A stretch of DNA of 64,000 bases, from contig NZ_JACYTN010000002.1 of NCBI RefSeq assembly GCF_014841135.1, positions 496,001 through 560,000 on the forward strand, written 5' to 3'. This stretch comes from Paenibacillus arenosi (GTDB lineage Bacteria > Bacillota > Bacilli > Paenibacillales > Paenibacillaceae). The notes below the pieces were generated by a model. The model had not been told where the DNA came from. It worked only from the letters and a program-made list of their open reading frames with translations, and made no database searches. This document shows positions 35,806-45,040 of the stretch, piece by piece. Position 1 is the first letter of the stretch; each line of letters opens with the position of its first letter. Position numbers and translations under genes: made by a program.

Positions 35806-37185
35806 TTATTCAGCAGCGATTGCCTCATCTTGAACTTTTTGTACTTCATCGCCCACTTGTTGAGGTGTAGCTTGACCGCTGATCATTTTTTGAATTTGTT
35901 GGCTAAGTGCAGTGTTCACGTCTGCTTGTACTAGAGCGTCAAACGCAGGCCATGTGTACTTAACTTCACCCATTTGAGCTAGAATAGCTTCAAGCAAGTC
36001 GTTACCTTTAGCTGTTTCGTTCAACTTCGCTTGTTCAACTTTCATAGAAGGAATAACTCCATCTTCTTTCAAGCCACGAAGCTGCATTTCTTCATTGTAC
36101 AAGTTTTTGATGAATGCTTTGATAGCTTCACGCTTCTTAGGATCATCAATTGCTTTTTGGGAGAACGCATATCCGTTGTTAGAGTCGAACATGATGCTGT
36201 AGCCATCGCCTGCGTTAAGAGGAGGCATCATGAAGAAACCAACTTTTCCGTGCATTTTACCAGATTGAGCTTTGTCAGCAAATACAGATGTAGCCCAAGA
36301 ACCATCGTACATCATGATTGCTTCTTCATTGATGATTTGGTTACGTTGTGTAGCGTACTCAAGACCAAGCTCACCTTGTTTGAAGTAGCCTTTCTTCAAC
36401 CAGTCAGCATGCTTAGCAAACGCTTCGATCATTTTCGGATCGTTCCACTTTGTTTCGCCTTTAGCGAAGCCTTTCGTAACATCAGCACCTGCGTAGTAAG
36501 TCCACAAGTTGTTTGTTGTCATCAATGGAACCCATGCATCTTTGGAAGCGATTGCGAATGGAATTTTGCCATCCTGTTTCACTTTCTCCGCGATAGCTTC
36601 TAGTTCAGCCAATGTTTTAGGAATTTCGATTTTGTTCTTTTCGAAGTATTCTTTGTTATAGAAGTAGCCTTCGATAGAAGCTCCTACCGGCAAACCGTAA
36701 ATTTTACCATCCTTTTCCCATTGCGTATGGGATAGGAAATCGTCCTTAATACCCAACTCGTCAAGAATTGGAGCGATATCAGCAACTAGTCCGTTCTCAG
36801 CATAAAGCTTAACGTCCGGGCTACCAAAAGCGTCGAAAATATCAGGTGGATCTCCGTTTGTCATCTCCGCGCGTAGTTTCTCTTTACGGTTAACTTCTGA
36901 TTCAACACCGTCCAACTTGACGGACAAACCAGCAATTTCACCTTCTGTTTTCTTAACTACGTCTTGAAGAATGTTAAAGCGGTTTTTCTTGGACTCCCCT
37001 ACTTGCGTATGGCGAAGCTTCAAATCAAATGGCTCACTGCTCGTTTCTGTCTTTGTCTCTGTCTTTGTTTCTGGCGTAGTTGTGCCGTTTGAAGAACCGC
37101 TCTCTTTAGCGCCTCCGCCGCAACCCGTCAATGCAGTTGTAGCGATGAACAAAAGTGTCGTTAGTAGAACTAGACCTTTTTTCAT
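35806..37185 (-). CDS. Extracellular solute-binding lipoprotein (sugar ABC importer)
   Basis: Cluster B sugar-binding protein, 459 residues. Signal II lipobox TALTGC near residue 22, then a Thr/Glu-rich linker. The binding fold includes NGDPPDIFDAFGSPDV, KIYGLPVGASIEGYFYNKEYF and EEAIMMYDGSWATSVF. First gene of a six-gene operon (binding protein, two permeases, kinase, regulator, NagZ). The NagZ partner hints at a GlcNAc-containing oligosaccharide; the substrate is not shown by the sequence. Confidence 0.92.
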   Translation of the reverse strand: MKKGLVLLTTLLFIATTALTGCGGGAKESGSSNGTTTPETKTETKTETSSEPFDLKLRHTQVGESKKNRFNILQDVVKKTEGEIAGLSVKLDGVESEVNRKEKLRAEMTNGDPPDIFDAFGSPDVKLYAENGLVADIAPILDELGIKDDFLSHTQWEKDGKIYGLPVGASIEGYFYNKEYFEKNKIEIPKTLAELEAIAEKVKQDGKIPFAIASKDAWVPLMTTNNLWTYYAGADVTKGFAKGETKWNDPKMIEAFAKHADWLKKGYFKQGELGLEYATQRNQIINEEAIMMYDGSWATSVFADKAQSGKMHGKVGFFMMPPLNAGDGYSIMFDSNNGYAFSQKAIDDPKKREAIKAFIKNLYNEEMQLRGLKEDGVIPSMKVEQAKLNETAKGNDLLEAILAQMGEVKYTWPAFDALVQADVNTALSQQIQKMISGQATPQQVGDEVQKVQDEAIAAE

Positions 37186-37218
37186 CTCATGACCTCCCTT
37201 AAAGTTTGTTAAGGTTTT

Positions 37219-37237
37219 TTAATACGCTTTCATTATA
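37219..37237 (-). promoter_or_regulatory. -10 element overlapping a cre-like site for the sugar operon
   Basis: On the minus strand TATAAT (37232-37237) runs into TGAAAGCGTATTAA (37219-37232), which fits the CcpA cre consensus TGAAARCGYTTNCW in 12 of 14 positions. A poor -35 (TTACAA) lies 17 bases upstream. CcpA bound here would block initiation. Confidence 0.6.
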
Positions 37238-37324
37238 AACCGCGATGTTAATACTTGTAAGGATGATAATTCGACAGCAGAGGGATAAAATTATCTACTA
37301 TCCAAATAAAATTGTGCACCTTAA

Positions 37325-37381
37325 CAAAAAAAGACCCTTATAGAACGACTATAGAACTATTCTATAAACCGTCTAAGAGTC
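37325..37381 (-). terminator. Terminator of the catechol-conjugate biosynthetic operon
   Basis: GACTCTTA and an imperfect partner GACCCTTA enclose an inner TATAGAA-TAG-TTCTATA stem. The minus strand then reads eight T (37332-37325). It lies 60 bases after the last gene. Confidence 0.75.
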
Positions 37382-37443
37382 CATATTAACTATTTCACAT
37401 GTATTTCTTCACCTTAATAGCAGTTCTACGTACCTATATTTAT

Positions 37444-38991
37444 CTAAGTTGTCCGAATCTCAATTGCTTCTAGCAATAATCTGAGTGCCTGTTTATCAAT
37501 TTTGCCATTCAAAGTAGTAGGAAGAGCATCCAGAACAACGATGCGTTCAGGCAGCTTATAGTACTCCAGTTGTTCTGCCATAAACAGCAGCAGTTCTCTC
37601 TCTTCTACCTCTCCTGTAACAGCAAGCACGCTTGCATACTGTTCATCAGGCTTCAATAGGATAGCCATCCGAACATTCGGATGACTCACCGCTGTCTCCT
37701 CAATTTCAATTGCACTCACACGATACCCTTGCTGTTTAAAAACATCATCAGACCTGCCCTGATAATAGAGATAACCATCTTCATCTGCATAGAAAAAGTC
37801 GCCTGTATACAATTGCCGTTCACCTGTCTCTTTAGCTATACTGAATCTTTTAGCCGTAAGCTCAGCTAGTTTCCAATATCCCGCCATGACATGAGGACCA
37901 CTAACGACAAGCTCACCTATTTCAAATGGCGCTGCCTCAACGCCCTCCTTATTTATCACTTTGCATGTTGTACCAGGAATCGGCTTACCAACAGAACCAA
38001 CCTTCACCCGAGCTTCTTCAGCAGGTAAAATAGCAACTCGCTTGCACTCCGTCAACCCATACATCAAAAATATACTGCAAGCCGGATACAAATTACTTAA
38101 TGAATCTACATAGGAGGATGGGAAAGCTGCTCCTGTATTGGTTACAAAGCGTAAAGCAGGAAGTTGTGAACCTCGTCTTTGTGACAACTTCAACAAACCG
38201 TCAGCCATTGCCGGCATCAGCGGAAGTCCTGTAACTCCCCAGGCATAGAGCTTTTTCAGCCACAGTGGGCCAATATCCTTTTTATGACCTAGGGCTAATG
38301 TAGCTCCTTCATAGCAGACTAGAAACATTTGATACAGTCCATAGTCAAAGGAGAGTGGCAAAAAGTTACCGATGATATCCTCATGCTGCACCTGTAAACA
38401 TTGCTGAATGGAAGAGGCAGCAAACAGAACCTGTTGATGAGTGGAGATAACCGCTTTTGGATTGCCTGTACTTCCAGACGTATAAATGAACAAAACAGGC
38501 TGATCCACGTTTACTTTCACGTCACTTTGTGAGCCTAATCCATGATCTCCAGTTGCTAGCTCACACGGCTCGTACTCTAGACCAAACTGATCCCATAAAG
38601 ATGCCTCATCAGCTGTGTCCAATATCACGACAGTCGATTGAGGAGAGCCCAACAATTCGGCTGTTGCTGGTGCCGCAAAAATAATGTTCGGTTCACAATC
38701 ACTTACGATATAGGATAAGTTTTTGCTCTTCAATTCTTCATGGATCGGAACAAATATAGCACCAAGGCGAGAGGCAGCAAACAGTGCCGCAAGTACGAAG
38801 CTGCTGTTCGGCATTGCACATAAAATACGGTCTCCAACTTGTACGTTTTGCGATTTCAACCATCTACATAAATGACTGCTTCGTTGCTGCAATTCAATAT
38901 AATTCCATGAAGAAGATTCTGAAAGGATAGCCGCTTTGTCTGGATAACGAGATGCCGCTGTATCCAGCAGATCATGGATATAATGGTTCAT
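37444..38991 (-). CDS. Acyl-AMP ligase, resembling exosortase-A-associated ligases
   Basis: ANL-superfamily adenylating enzyme, 515 residues. Core motifs: P-loop-like FIYTSGSTGNPKAV, MYGLTECK, ELYTGDFF-like QLYTGDFFYADEDGYLYY, GRSDDVFKQQGYRV and the C-terminal catalytic Lys in LNGKIDKQAL. Probably loads an amino or acyl acid onto one of the operon carrier proteins. Its stop-start coupling with the upstream PLP decarboxylase gene recalls the ligase-decarboxylase pair of exosortase A loci. Substrate unknown. Last gene of the operon. Confidence 0.9.
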   Translation of the reverse strand: MNHYIHDLLDTAASRYPDKAAILSESSSWNYIELQQRSSHLCRWLKSQNVQVGDRILCAMPNSSFVLAALFAASRLGAIFVPIHEELKSKNLSYIVSDCEPNIIFAAPATAELLGSPQSTVVILDTADEASLWDQFGLEYEPCELATGDHGLGSQSDVKVNVDQPVLFIYTSGSTGNPKAVISTHQQVLFAASSIQQCLQVQHEDIIGNFLPLSFDYGLYQMFLVCYEGATLALGHKKDIGPLWLKKLYAWGVTGLPLMPAMADGLLKLSQRRGSQLPALRFVTNTGAAFPSSYVDSLSNLYPACSIFLMYGLTECKRVAILPAEEARVKVGSVGKPIPGTTCKVINKEGVEAAPFEIGELVVSGPHVMAGYWKLAELTAKRFSIAKETGERQLYTGDFFYADEDGYLYYQGRSDDVFKQQGYRVSAIEIEETAVSHPNVRMAILLKPDEQYASVLAVTGEVEERELLLFMAEQLEYYKLPERIVVLDALPTTLNGKIDKQALRLLLEAIEIRTT

Positions 38992-40244
38992 CGCAACATC
39001 GACTCCTCCCTCAACGGACTGATCAAACTAATGTCTCGCAAAGTGCCATCTTGTGTGAGCAGCAGTTCCGGCGGTAGACGATGTGATAAAAAATGGACAT
39101 TGGCATAGGTAAGTCCATACGCACCAGAATTAGAGAATACAATTAAATCGCCTTGATTGACCTCTGCAAAATCAACACCGCTTTGCATAATATCCATAGG
39201 TGTGCACAGTGGACCTACTACGGTATACAAGGTGGAATCGGGTTGTTCGCCAGAAATCTCCACCTGCCCATCGGCTGATACTTTTAGCAGTGGAAGTGGC
39301 TTCTTAAATGTCCTTCCGAGACCAGTACGTTGATTCGTCCCACCGTCAATAATCAAATAATTTTTGTCCTTTGATTGTTTCTCATACAGCACACTTGACA
39401 CAAAATAGCCCATGCGCGATACGATATAACGTCCTGATTCAATAAACACATTTGGGATTTCAAGATCTGCATTTTCATTCAATTTCTGCCGCAGCATTTG
39501 CTCATACAATTGAATTGAAAATGGTTCGTCCTCAATAAATGTCGGAACTCCATAGCCTCCACCAAGACCAAGTGTAGTAAGCTGGAACTGATAAACTTGA
39601 TGAAGCTGACGATACCAATACAGCATCCGTTCAGTTGCTTGTTCATAATACTCAATACTAAAGTTTTGAGTGCCTTGATGGGTATGAATACCAACAAGCT
39701 TAAGATGTTCGCACTTATTAATAATAGAAGCGGCTTCTTCTATACATTCCTCATCAATGCCAAATGGACTTGCACCACCGCCTGCCGCCATCCTAGAGCC
39801 TGTTGAATCAAGGCTTAAATTCAGACGCAGTGTTATCGATGCGATCATACCAAGTTTAGCAGCAACTTGCTCTACGACAGCTAACTCTTGCAAATGCTCT
39901 ACGTTAATAATTCCGATTCCGTTACGCAAGCATATTTCCATATCCTCAACCGTCTTACCTGGCCCTGTAAATACGATACTCGCCACATCCGCTCCTAGCT
40001 CAATGGCACGATGAAACTCACCAATTGAAGCAATCTCCAATTGTGCACCCCATTTCAGCAAATGCTGAATAACGACCGGATTCGGATTTGCTTTCATAGA
40101 ATAATACAAAGACACAGATGATGGTAGATGATTGCGTAGCTGCTCATAATCCAACTTCAGTTGAGCTTCATCGAACAAATAGAAGGGCGTCCCATATTGA
40201 GCACTTGCTGTGTTGAGCGCTTGAATAATTCTATCATTCATCAT
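38988..40244 (-). CDS. PLP-dependent decarboxylase, fold type III (BtrK/DAP decarboxylase-like)
   Basis: Decarboxylase of the ornithine/diaminopimelate group, 418 residues. PLP-lysine in YYSMKANPNP (Lys51), active-site HTHQGTQNF, phosphate-binding GLGGGYGVP, ESGRYIV, and the intersubunit Cys motif VGPLCTPMD are all present. In a pathway with carrier proteins and a BtrH-like protein it may act on an aminoacyl-carrier thioester, as BtrK does on glutamyl-BtrI. A free amino acid substrate (giving a diamine) is the alternative. Not likely to be the housekeeping LysA, given its place. AAGGAG 6 bases before the start; overlaps the next gene by 4 bases. Confidence 0.88.
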   Translation of the reverse strand: MMNDRIIQALNTASAQYGTPFYLFDEAQLKLDYEQLRNHLPSSVSLYYSMKANPNPVVIQHLLKWGAQLEIASIGEFHRAIELGADVASIVFTGPGKTVEDMEICLRNGIGIINVEHLQELAVVEQVAAKLGMIASITLRLNLSLDSTGSRMAAGGGASPFGIDEECIEEAASIINKCEHLKLVGIHTHQGTQNFSIEYYEQATERMLYWYRQLHQVYQFQLTTLGLGGGYGVPTFIEDEPFSIQLYEQMLRQKLNENADLEIPNVFIESGRYIVSRMGYFVSSVLYEKQSKDKNYLIIDGGTNQRTGLGRTFKKPLPLLKVSADGQVEISGEQPDSTLYTVVGPLCTPMDIMQSGVDFAEVNQGDLIVFSNSGAYGLTYANVHFLSHRLPPELLLTQDGTLRDISLISPLREESMLR

Positions 40245-40305
40245 TTTTATCTCCTTATATTCTAATCTATTAGTTGCTTATTTCCGTTAGACAAGACAGC
40301 GACGT

Positions 40306-41130
40306 TTAGACAATATGCTGTATCCATTGTCTGTCTTGAGCCAAGTAACGAAGCGGATCATCACCAAACCATTCCAGAGAAGCATTTTTACCCGATTTAT
40401 GAATCGCTCGTAAAATCGAAGTGTAATCCACTTGACCATCAGATAGCGGAACGATGCCATAACGACTACCGCTTGGCGCATACACATTGTTGGAATCAAA
40501 AACTTTACAATTATCAAGGGATGTAATGTTTTTTAAATGAAAGTTTTCGACCCAATTTTGCAATTGTCCATAGCTTGCCAATGGATCATCTCCCGCTTCC
40601 CACAAGTGTAGAAAATCCAAATTCACTTTCACTGCATCGTGACGGACTTCCTTCATCAACTGCAAAGTTGACTCTGTGTGATCAGCAAGTGTATAAGGAT
40701 GCGTCTCTATTAGAAGCATGATGCCTGCAGCCGCACAGCGATTTCCGATAATCTGAAGATGATTCACGATCATCTCTCGTTCATGGCTATTCACCGATTG
40801 GCTAGCTGCTTTGCCCGCAAAAGTACGAATCTTATTCGTGCCAAATTGATGAGCTAATGCGATAAGTTCATCACATTTCAGTATCGAGGCATTCCTATCA
40901 ACTTGTGGTGAGACATCTATATAGTCACTAATCATAGAAATCTCAATATGATAAAGCTTTAATAAAGAGAGACAATGTTCGATTACAGCTGCTCCACCTT
41001 GGGAAAGTGACTTTGCATGAACCCCCCACAATTCAATCGCCTGAAATTGCTGCTCATGAACATATTGAGCAATATCTGCAAATGACAGGAGCATGTGCCT
41101 AAACGATATCGTGCACACCGATACATTCAT
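40306..41130 (-). CDS. asbF: 3-dehydroshikimate dehydratase, AsbF homologue
   Basis: Converts 3-dehydroshikimate to 3,4-dihydroxybenzoate, the catechol of petrobactin. TIM-barrel protein of 274 residues (B. anthracis AsbF about 280). Family blocks: CTISFRHMLLSFADI, AIELWGVHAK, ISMISDYIDVS, NKIRTFAGK, IETHPYTLAD, VNLDFLHLWEAG and NASLEWFG. Glu142, Asp172, His198 and Glu253 fall exactly at the metal-ligand positions I recall for AsbF, with Arg102, His144 and Lys200 also in place. The enzyme therefore looks active. Start overlaps the upstream stop by 4 bases. Confidence 0.92.
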   Translation of the reverse strand: MNVSVCTISFRHMLLSFADIAQYVHEQQFQAIELWGVHAKSLSQGGAAVIEHCLSLLKLYHIEISMISDYIDVSPQVDRNASILKCDELIALAHQFGTNKIRTFAGKAASQSVNSHEREMIVNHLQIIGNRCAAAGIMLLIETHPYTLADHTESTLQLMKEVRHDAVKVNLDFLHLWEAGDDPLASYGQLQNWVENFHLKNITSLDNCKVFDSNNVYAPSGSRYGIVPLSDGQVDYTSILRAIHKSGKNASLEWFGDDPLRYLAQDRQWIQHIV

Positions 41131-42083
41131 GAAGACACCTCTTGAGATATAATGTTTTGCATAAACGCCGCTTCTTCTTTTCTTACCGCTTGAACAAGCT
41201 CATCAATTCTATTAATAATCGCAGCATCATCATTCATCTTATACTTCAATAGCAGGAAGCTAATGCCGTTCCATAGCTTAATTATTTGCTTATGCAGAAT
41301 TTGCAGCGCTTCCTCTGCACCGCTTGGGATGCTCTGAAGCTGCGTCATATACCCCCATACGATCGTTCTCATTTTAATGAGAGAAGCGATAGACAATATG
41401 TTTCGCTCTGTCCATAGTTTTCGTTGTGAACTGTCCCATTCTCTCCCGACATGCAAATGGTCAATAAATTGATCGAACGCTTGTGCATCATAATGCATCG
41501 TAAAGTACTTACTTACGAGTACAGAATCATCATACTGGGAAGATGGCTGATTCACCCCTGCTTCAAATGGCTGTATCGTAAAGCAATAATATTGCTGCTC
41601 AACCATTGCCGCTGCTTCTAACTGTTGTCGAGTAACTAACCCAATATGTTCACATATAGGATCTGTTACGCAAAAAGAATCTGAATCTTCATCATATCCA
41701 GAAACTAATACATAATGGTCAAATCCATTTGCTTCAAAGTTCAGCATATTACGTGGAAAGAACGGCAGCTTTGACGCTTTGCATTGATACAAAAATAAAC
41801 AGCCATTTTTAAAATGCTGCTGCATCTCAAGCAGGCTTCCTCTACAAATTAGAAATTGCAAACTGCAATCCCCAAACGTTTCGATCCTGCTCCTCATCAC
41901 ATTTCGTCCTGCATATAGGACGTCACGATAATAAGTCATATTCCAATAATGCATTAACAACCGACTAGGATCCCTACCTATCAATTTCAGCGAAGTTGCA
42001 ATAGAAGACATTGCACACTCCAAAGCTCCAAGCTTTATAAGATGGGAAGGATTCACTTCACCGTATGGCATTATTTTACTCAT
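41127..42083 (-). CDS. BtrH-like acyltransferase (papain-like fold)
   Basis: 318 residues. Resembles the BtrH group, which moves an acyl group from a carrier protein to an amine. Cys23 (GALECAMSSI), His123 (NGFDHYVLVSGYD) and Asp141 (FCVTDPI) are spaced as a Cys-His-Asp triad. The C-terminal 150 residues are helical and match nothing I know. Coupled to the PaaK-like gene upstream and asbF downstream through 4-base overlaps. Substrate unknown; likely the acceptor step for one of the two non-DHB carrier proteins. Confidence 0.65.
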   Translation of the reverse strand: MSKIMPYGEVNPSHLIKLGALECAMSSIATSLKLIGRDPSRLLMHYWNMTYYRDVLYAGRNVMRSRIETFGDCSLQFLICRGSLLEMQQHFKNGCLFLYQCKASKLPFFPRNMLNFEANGFDHYVLVSGYDEDSDSFCVTDPICEHIGLVTRQQLEAAAMVEQQYYCFTIQPFEAGVNQPSSQYDDSVLVSKYFTMHYDAQAFDQFIDHLHVGREWDSSQRKLWTERNILSIASLIKMRTIVWGYMTQLQSIPSGAEEALQILHKQIIKLWNGISFLLLKYKMNDDAAIINRIDELVQAVRKEEAAFMQNIISQEVSS

Positions 42084-43246
42084 ACCACTACTCCCCTCTC
42101 CGCCTGCTCTGTTTGTACCTGTACTTGTGTAACGAAAAAAGGGACCTTTCCACTTTCGGAATTTGAAAGAATACGAGATACCCGTTCGATCGAAACATCC
42201 ACTTCAATATGTAAAAAGTTGCCAAGTAGTGTGTGCAGACTTTTTTCTAGATGCTCGAGCTGAACATGTTCATCCGCTGCAACTCGGAGCGTAAAAGAAG
42301 TATAGGCAGTTTGCACAATCTGAAATTGACGAATGCTTTGCTGCTGAAACAAATCATAAAAAAACTTATCGAAATATCGAAAAAATGCTGCATTCACTTG
42401 TCTATTAGGCAGAATAATTTGTGACATTCTCATCGGCATCAGATGGATACACAAACCTCCCGAATGTTCATCTCTCCATATTTTCCCGATATCACCTGTT
42501 CGATATCGAATATAGGGTACTGTTCGCATTACGAGTGAAGTTACAACAATTTCTCCGTATTCTCCATCAGCAACCGGTTGAAGTGTATCAGGATCAATAA
42601 CTTCTACGAATACAACCTGCTCATCTACAATAAATCGTCCATCAGGGGCTTCAAATGCAATGAGCCACATCTCTTCTAATCCGTAATAGTCAGCCAAACG
42701 TACACCGAAGACCGATTCTACAAATGCTCGTTGTGATGGTATAACCGACTCTCCCCAGTTCTGGATAAATAACAAGCCTGGCGGAGGTTGGATTTGCTGT
42801 TCTTTCATGTACTGAGCCAACTGAAATAGGGATGAAAAACGCCCTTGAATAAAATGAGGCTGCTGCGCGCTCATTTGCTGTACATAGTGCTGCATCATTT
42901 TCGGCTCATCACTCATGCGATTACTTAATAGCAGCATCCGGTGGCGAAGTGGCACTCCCCAACGCCGTCGATTGCGAAAAATCGCAGCCGACAGCTTGCA
43001 CTGCTCTTCTGCCGATCGAATACAGCGATAAGGAATACCTGTCGTCCCAGATGTGTAGGAGTCATATATTTTGCCTTGAGGCATACGCTCGAGCTGATCT
43101 CGATGCTTATTGATCAGTTGCTTATTGGAAAATGGGAGGTCATGAAACGCAAATCCCTCCCCTTTCCACGGGAAGTAGTAAGGAACTTGATGAGCAATCT
43201 CATGTTTTAACTGTTCTACGATCGGAACGAGGCTCGAATGACTCAT
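42080..43246 (-). CDS. PaaK/CapK-like adenylate-forming enzyme
   Basis: Related to phenylacetate-CoA ligase. 388 residues, shorter than PaaK. Motifs: YDSYTSGTTGIPYRC (P-loop type), ADYYGLEEMWLIAFE, and PYIRYRTGDIGKIW. The C-terminal lobe is diverged. It begins 4 bases inside the end of an acyl carrier protein gene, so that carrier protein may be its partner. Acid substrate unknown. Confidence 0.8.
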   Translation of the reverse strand: MSHSSLVPIVEQLKHEIAHQVPYYFPWKGEGFAFHDLPFSNKQLINKHRDQLERMPQGKIYDSYTSGTTGIPYRCIRSAEEQCKLSAAIFRNRRRWGVPLRHRMLLLSNRMSDEPKMMQHYVQQMSAQQPHFIQGRFSSLFQLAQYMKEQQIQPPPGLLFIQNWGESVIPSQRAFVESVFGVRLADYYGLEEMWLIAFEAPDGRFIVDEQVVFVEVIDPDTLQPVADGEYGEIVVTSLVMRTVPYIRYRTGDIGKIWRDEHSGGLCIHLMPMRMSQIILPNRQVNAAFFRYFDKFFYDLFQQQSIRQFQIVQTAYTSFTLRVAADEHVQLEHLEKSLHTLLGNFLHIEVDVSIERVSRILSNSESGKVPFFVTQVQVQTEQAERGVVV

Positions 43247-43503
43247 GCCGGCACTCGATCTTTCACAAAGACCACCGTTGAGCGAACAGAATGAAAATAC
43301 TCAGGATCGAAATCATCAATAGATAGCTCGAAGCCAAATTCCGATTCCAATTCAGCCAATAGATCAAGAAATAACAAAGAATCGAGTCCTAAATCTTCAA
43401 TTAACTGATGATCATCCACAATGTTCTCTGCATTCTTTTTTACTATTTTCGCGATTACATGAACAACCTTAGTTTGAATAGAATCAATGGACGTATTTGT
43501 CAT
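43243..43503 (-). CDS. Acyl carrier protein (third in operon)
   Basis: 86 residues, four-helix carrier fold with the phosphopantetheine attachment motif LGLDSLLFLDLL (Ser42). Start ATG lies 6 bases after GGAGG and within the end of the preceding ligase gene, so that ligase (43484-45040) is the likely loading partner. Differs clearly in sequence from the other two carriers. A phosphopantetheinyl transferase is not in the window. Confidence 0.9.
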   Translation of the reverse strand: MTNTSIDSIQTKVVHVIAKIVKKNAENIVDDHQLIEDLGLDSLLFLDLLAELESEFGFELSIDDFDPEYFHSVRSTVVFVKDRVPA

Positions 43504-45040
43504 GATGTACCTCCAAATACAATGGTTTAAGCACTGCGCGATTAATTTTTCCACTTCTCGTCTTGGGAATCGTAGGGACGATTACAATTTCTTTTGGGCG
43601 TTGAGCCGGCTGAAGCTTATGCTGACAATATGAATGCAATTCCTGTTCACCGATATTTTCTGGATTGCAAACGACCAAAGCTATAATTCTCTCTCCCCAG
43701 TTCACATCTTCAATAGATAGCACAGCTACTTCGTCTATCATCGGATGGATGGACAGCACGAGCTCGATCGCTTCTGGATAAAGGGTATGACCGCCTACAT
43801 TCATCGCATTGTCCACACGACCTGTCACGTATAAATACCCATCATCATCCACGTAACCAATATCATTCGTCCTTAATCCGTGTTCGGTTAACACAGCTTT
43901 ACTGCGCACTTCATCCTTATAATAGCCAAGCATGACATTAGGGCCCTGTACATAAATTTCCCCCGTAGTCCCAGCCTCTACTTCCTGTGAATCATCCCGA
44001 ATCTGCAAAACAACACCATCCAATGGAAGCCCTGATGCTCCCGCTTTATCGGGTGCATCATTCAACGTAAATATACACACCCTTGGTGCTGCTTCTGTCA
44101 AACCATAACAAAGCATAATTTGCGTACTCGGTAATCTGAGGAGGAGTGACTCTACGGTGTTATGTGCCGATTTCCCACCGATAATTAGTAATTTCATCAA
44201 ACTGCCCATTGAAGGGAATGACCATGAGCGATTTTTGTCCAAAGCAGTGATAAGCGCCGGCACCGTACAAACATAAGTAATTTGCAGCTTATCTACCCAT
44301 CGGATCAGTTCAAGTGGATGCCGAATCGAGCATAAGTAAATAGATGCTCCAGCAAACATGGCCAGCAATAATTCGCCTGTAAACGTTGAGCTATAACCTA
44401 ATGATTTAAATAATAGAACGCGATCTTTGGCCCCTAGCTTTACAGCGCTTTGAATTTGCCTCAAGTTGGCCATCATATTGGCATCACTTAACATAATTCC
44501 TTTAGGTAGACCCGTTGAACCTGATGATAGGAAAATAATAGCTGTTTGATTTAATTGTGAAGAAATGCCTTCCCTCTCAAGATGAACCTTTGGCTCACCA
44601 TAAATATGCCAGCGATCTTTCCCATCAATTTCGATAATGTGACATCTCTTGCATTTGTCCATAAGTTGAAGCTCACCACCCATATGCTGCAGCTTCGAAC
44701 TAGGTAAAATGATGAGATCAGGCTCCATCCACTTCACTATGCGAATCACTTCATCAGGAACGGTATACTCATGAAGCGGAACGGGAATACCGCCAGCTAA
44801 TATAACAGCGAATAAAGATGTTAGTGAGTAAATCGATTGATCCATCCACACCAAAGCAATAAATGGAGAATCGCCAGCCCCCAGCTCTTTCCTCCAGCCA
44901 GAAGCCCACTGCTCCGCTTCGTGAATCATGTCTTTATAACTGAGAAAGTTAGTTACATTGCCATTGTCTGTTTCGTAGACACCAGCCTCCTCATTCCAGC
45001 GATGTGATTGCAACCATGACTTCAGCGTTGTTGTATTCAT
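43484..45040 (-). CDS. Acyl-AMP ligase
   Basis: ANL adenylating enzyme, 518 residues. Motifs: IIFLSSGSTGLPKGI, MLCYGLTEAAPR, RTNDIGYVDDDGYLYV, GRVDNAMNVGGHTLYP and the C-terminal Lys in TRSGKINRAVL. Probably activates an acid for the downstream carrier protein, whose gene overlaps it by 20 bases. Start at the ATG sharing one base with the exporter stop codon, 6 bases after GGAG. Confidence 0.9.
   Translation of the reverse strand: MNTTTLKSWLQSHRWNEEAGVYETDNGNVTNFLSYKDMIHEAEQWASGWRKELGAGDSPFIALVWMDQSIYSLTSLFAVILAGGIPVPLHEYTVPDEVIRIVKWMEPDLIILPSSKLQHMGGELQLMDKCKRCHIIEIDGKDRWHIYGEPKVHLEREGISSQLNQTAIIFLSSGSTGLPKGIMLSDANMMANLRQIQSAVKLGAKDRVLLFKSLGYSSTFTGELLLAMFAGASIYLCSIRHPLELIRWVDKLQITYVCTVPALITALDKNRSWSFPSMGSLMKLLIIGGKSAHNTVESLLLRLPSTQIMLCYGLTEAAPRVCIFTLNDAPDKAGASGLPLDGVVLQIRDDSQEVEAGTTGEIYVQGPNVMLGYYKDEVRSKAVLTEHGLRTNDIGYVDDDGYLYVTGRVDNAMNVGGHTLYPEAIELVLSIHPMIDEVAVLSIEDVNWGERIIALVVCNPENIGEQELHSYCQHKLQPAQRPKEIVIVPTIPKTRSGKINRAVLKPLYLEVHHDKYVH

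Noticed and set aside
36031-36603. 190-codon plus-strand frame opposite the sugar-binding protein gene
   Set aside because: No ribosome site or family match; the minus-strand protein is clear.
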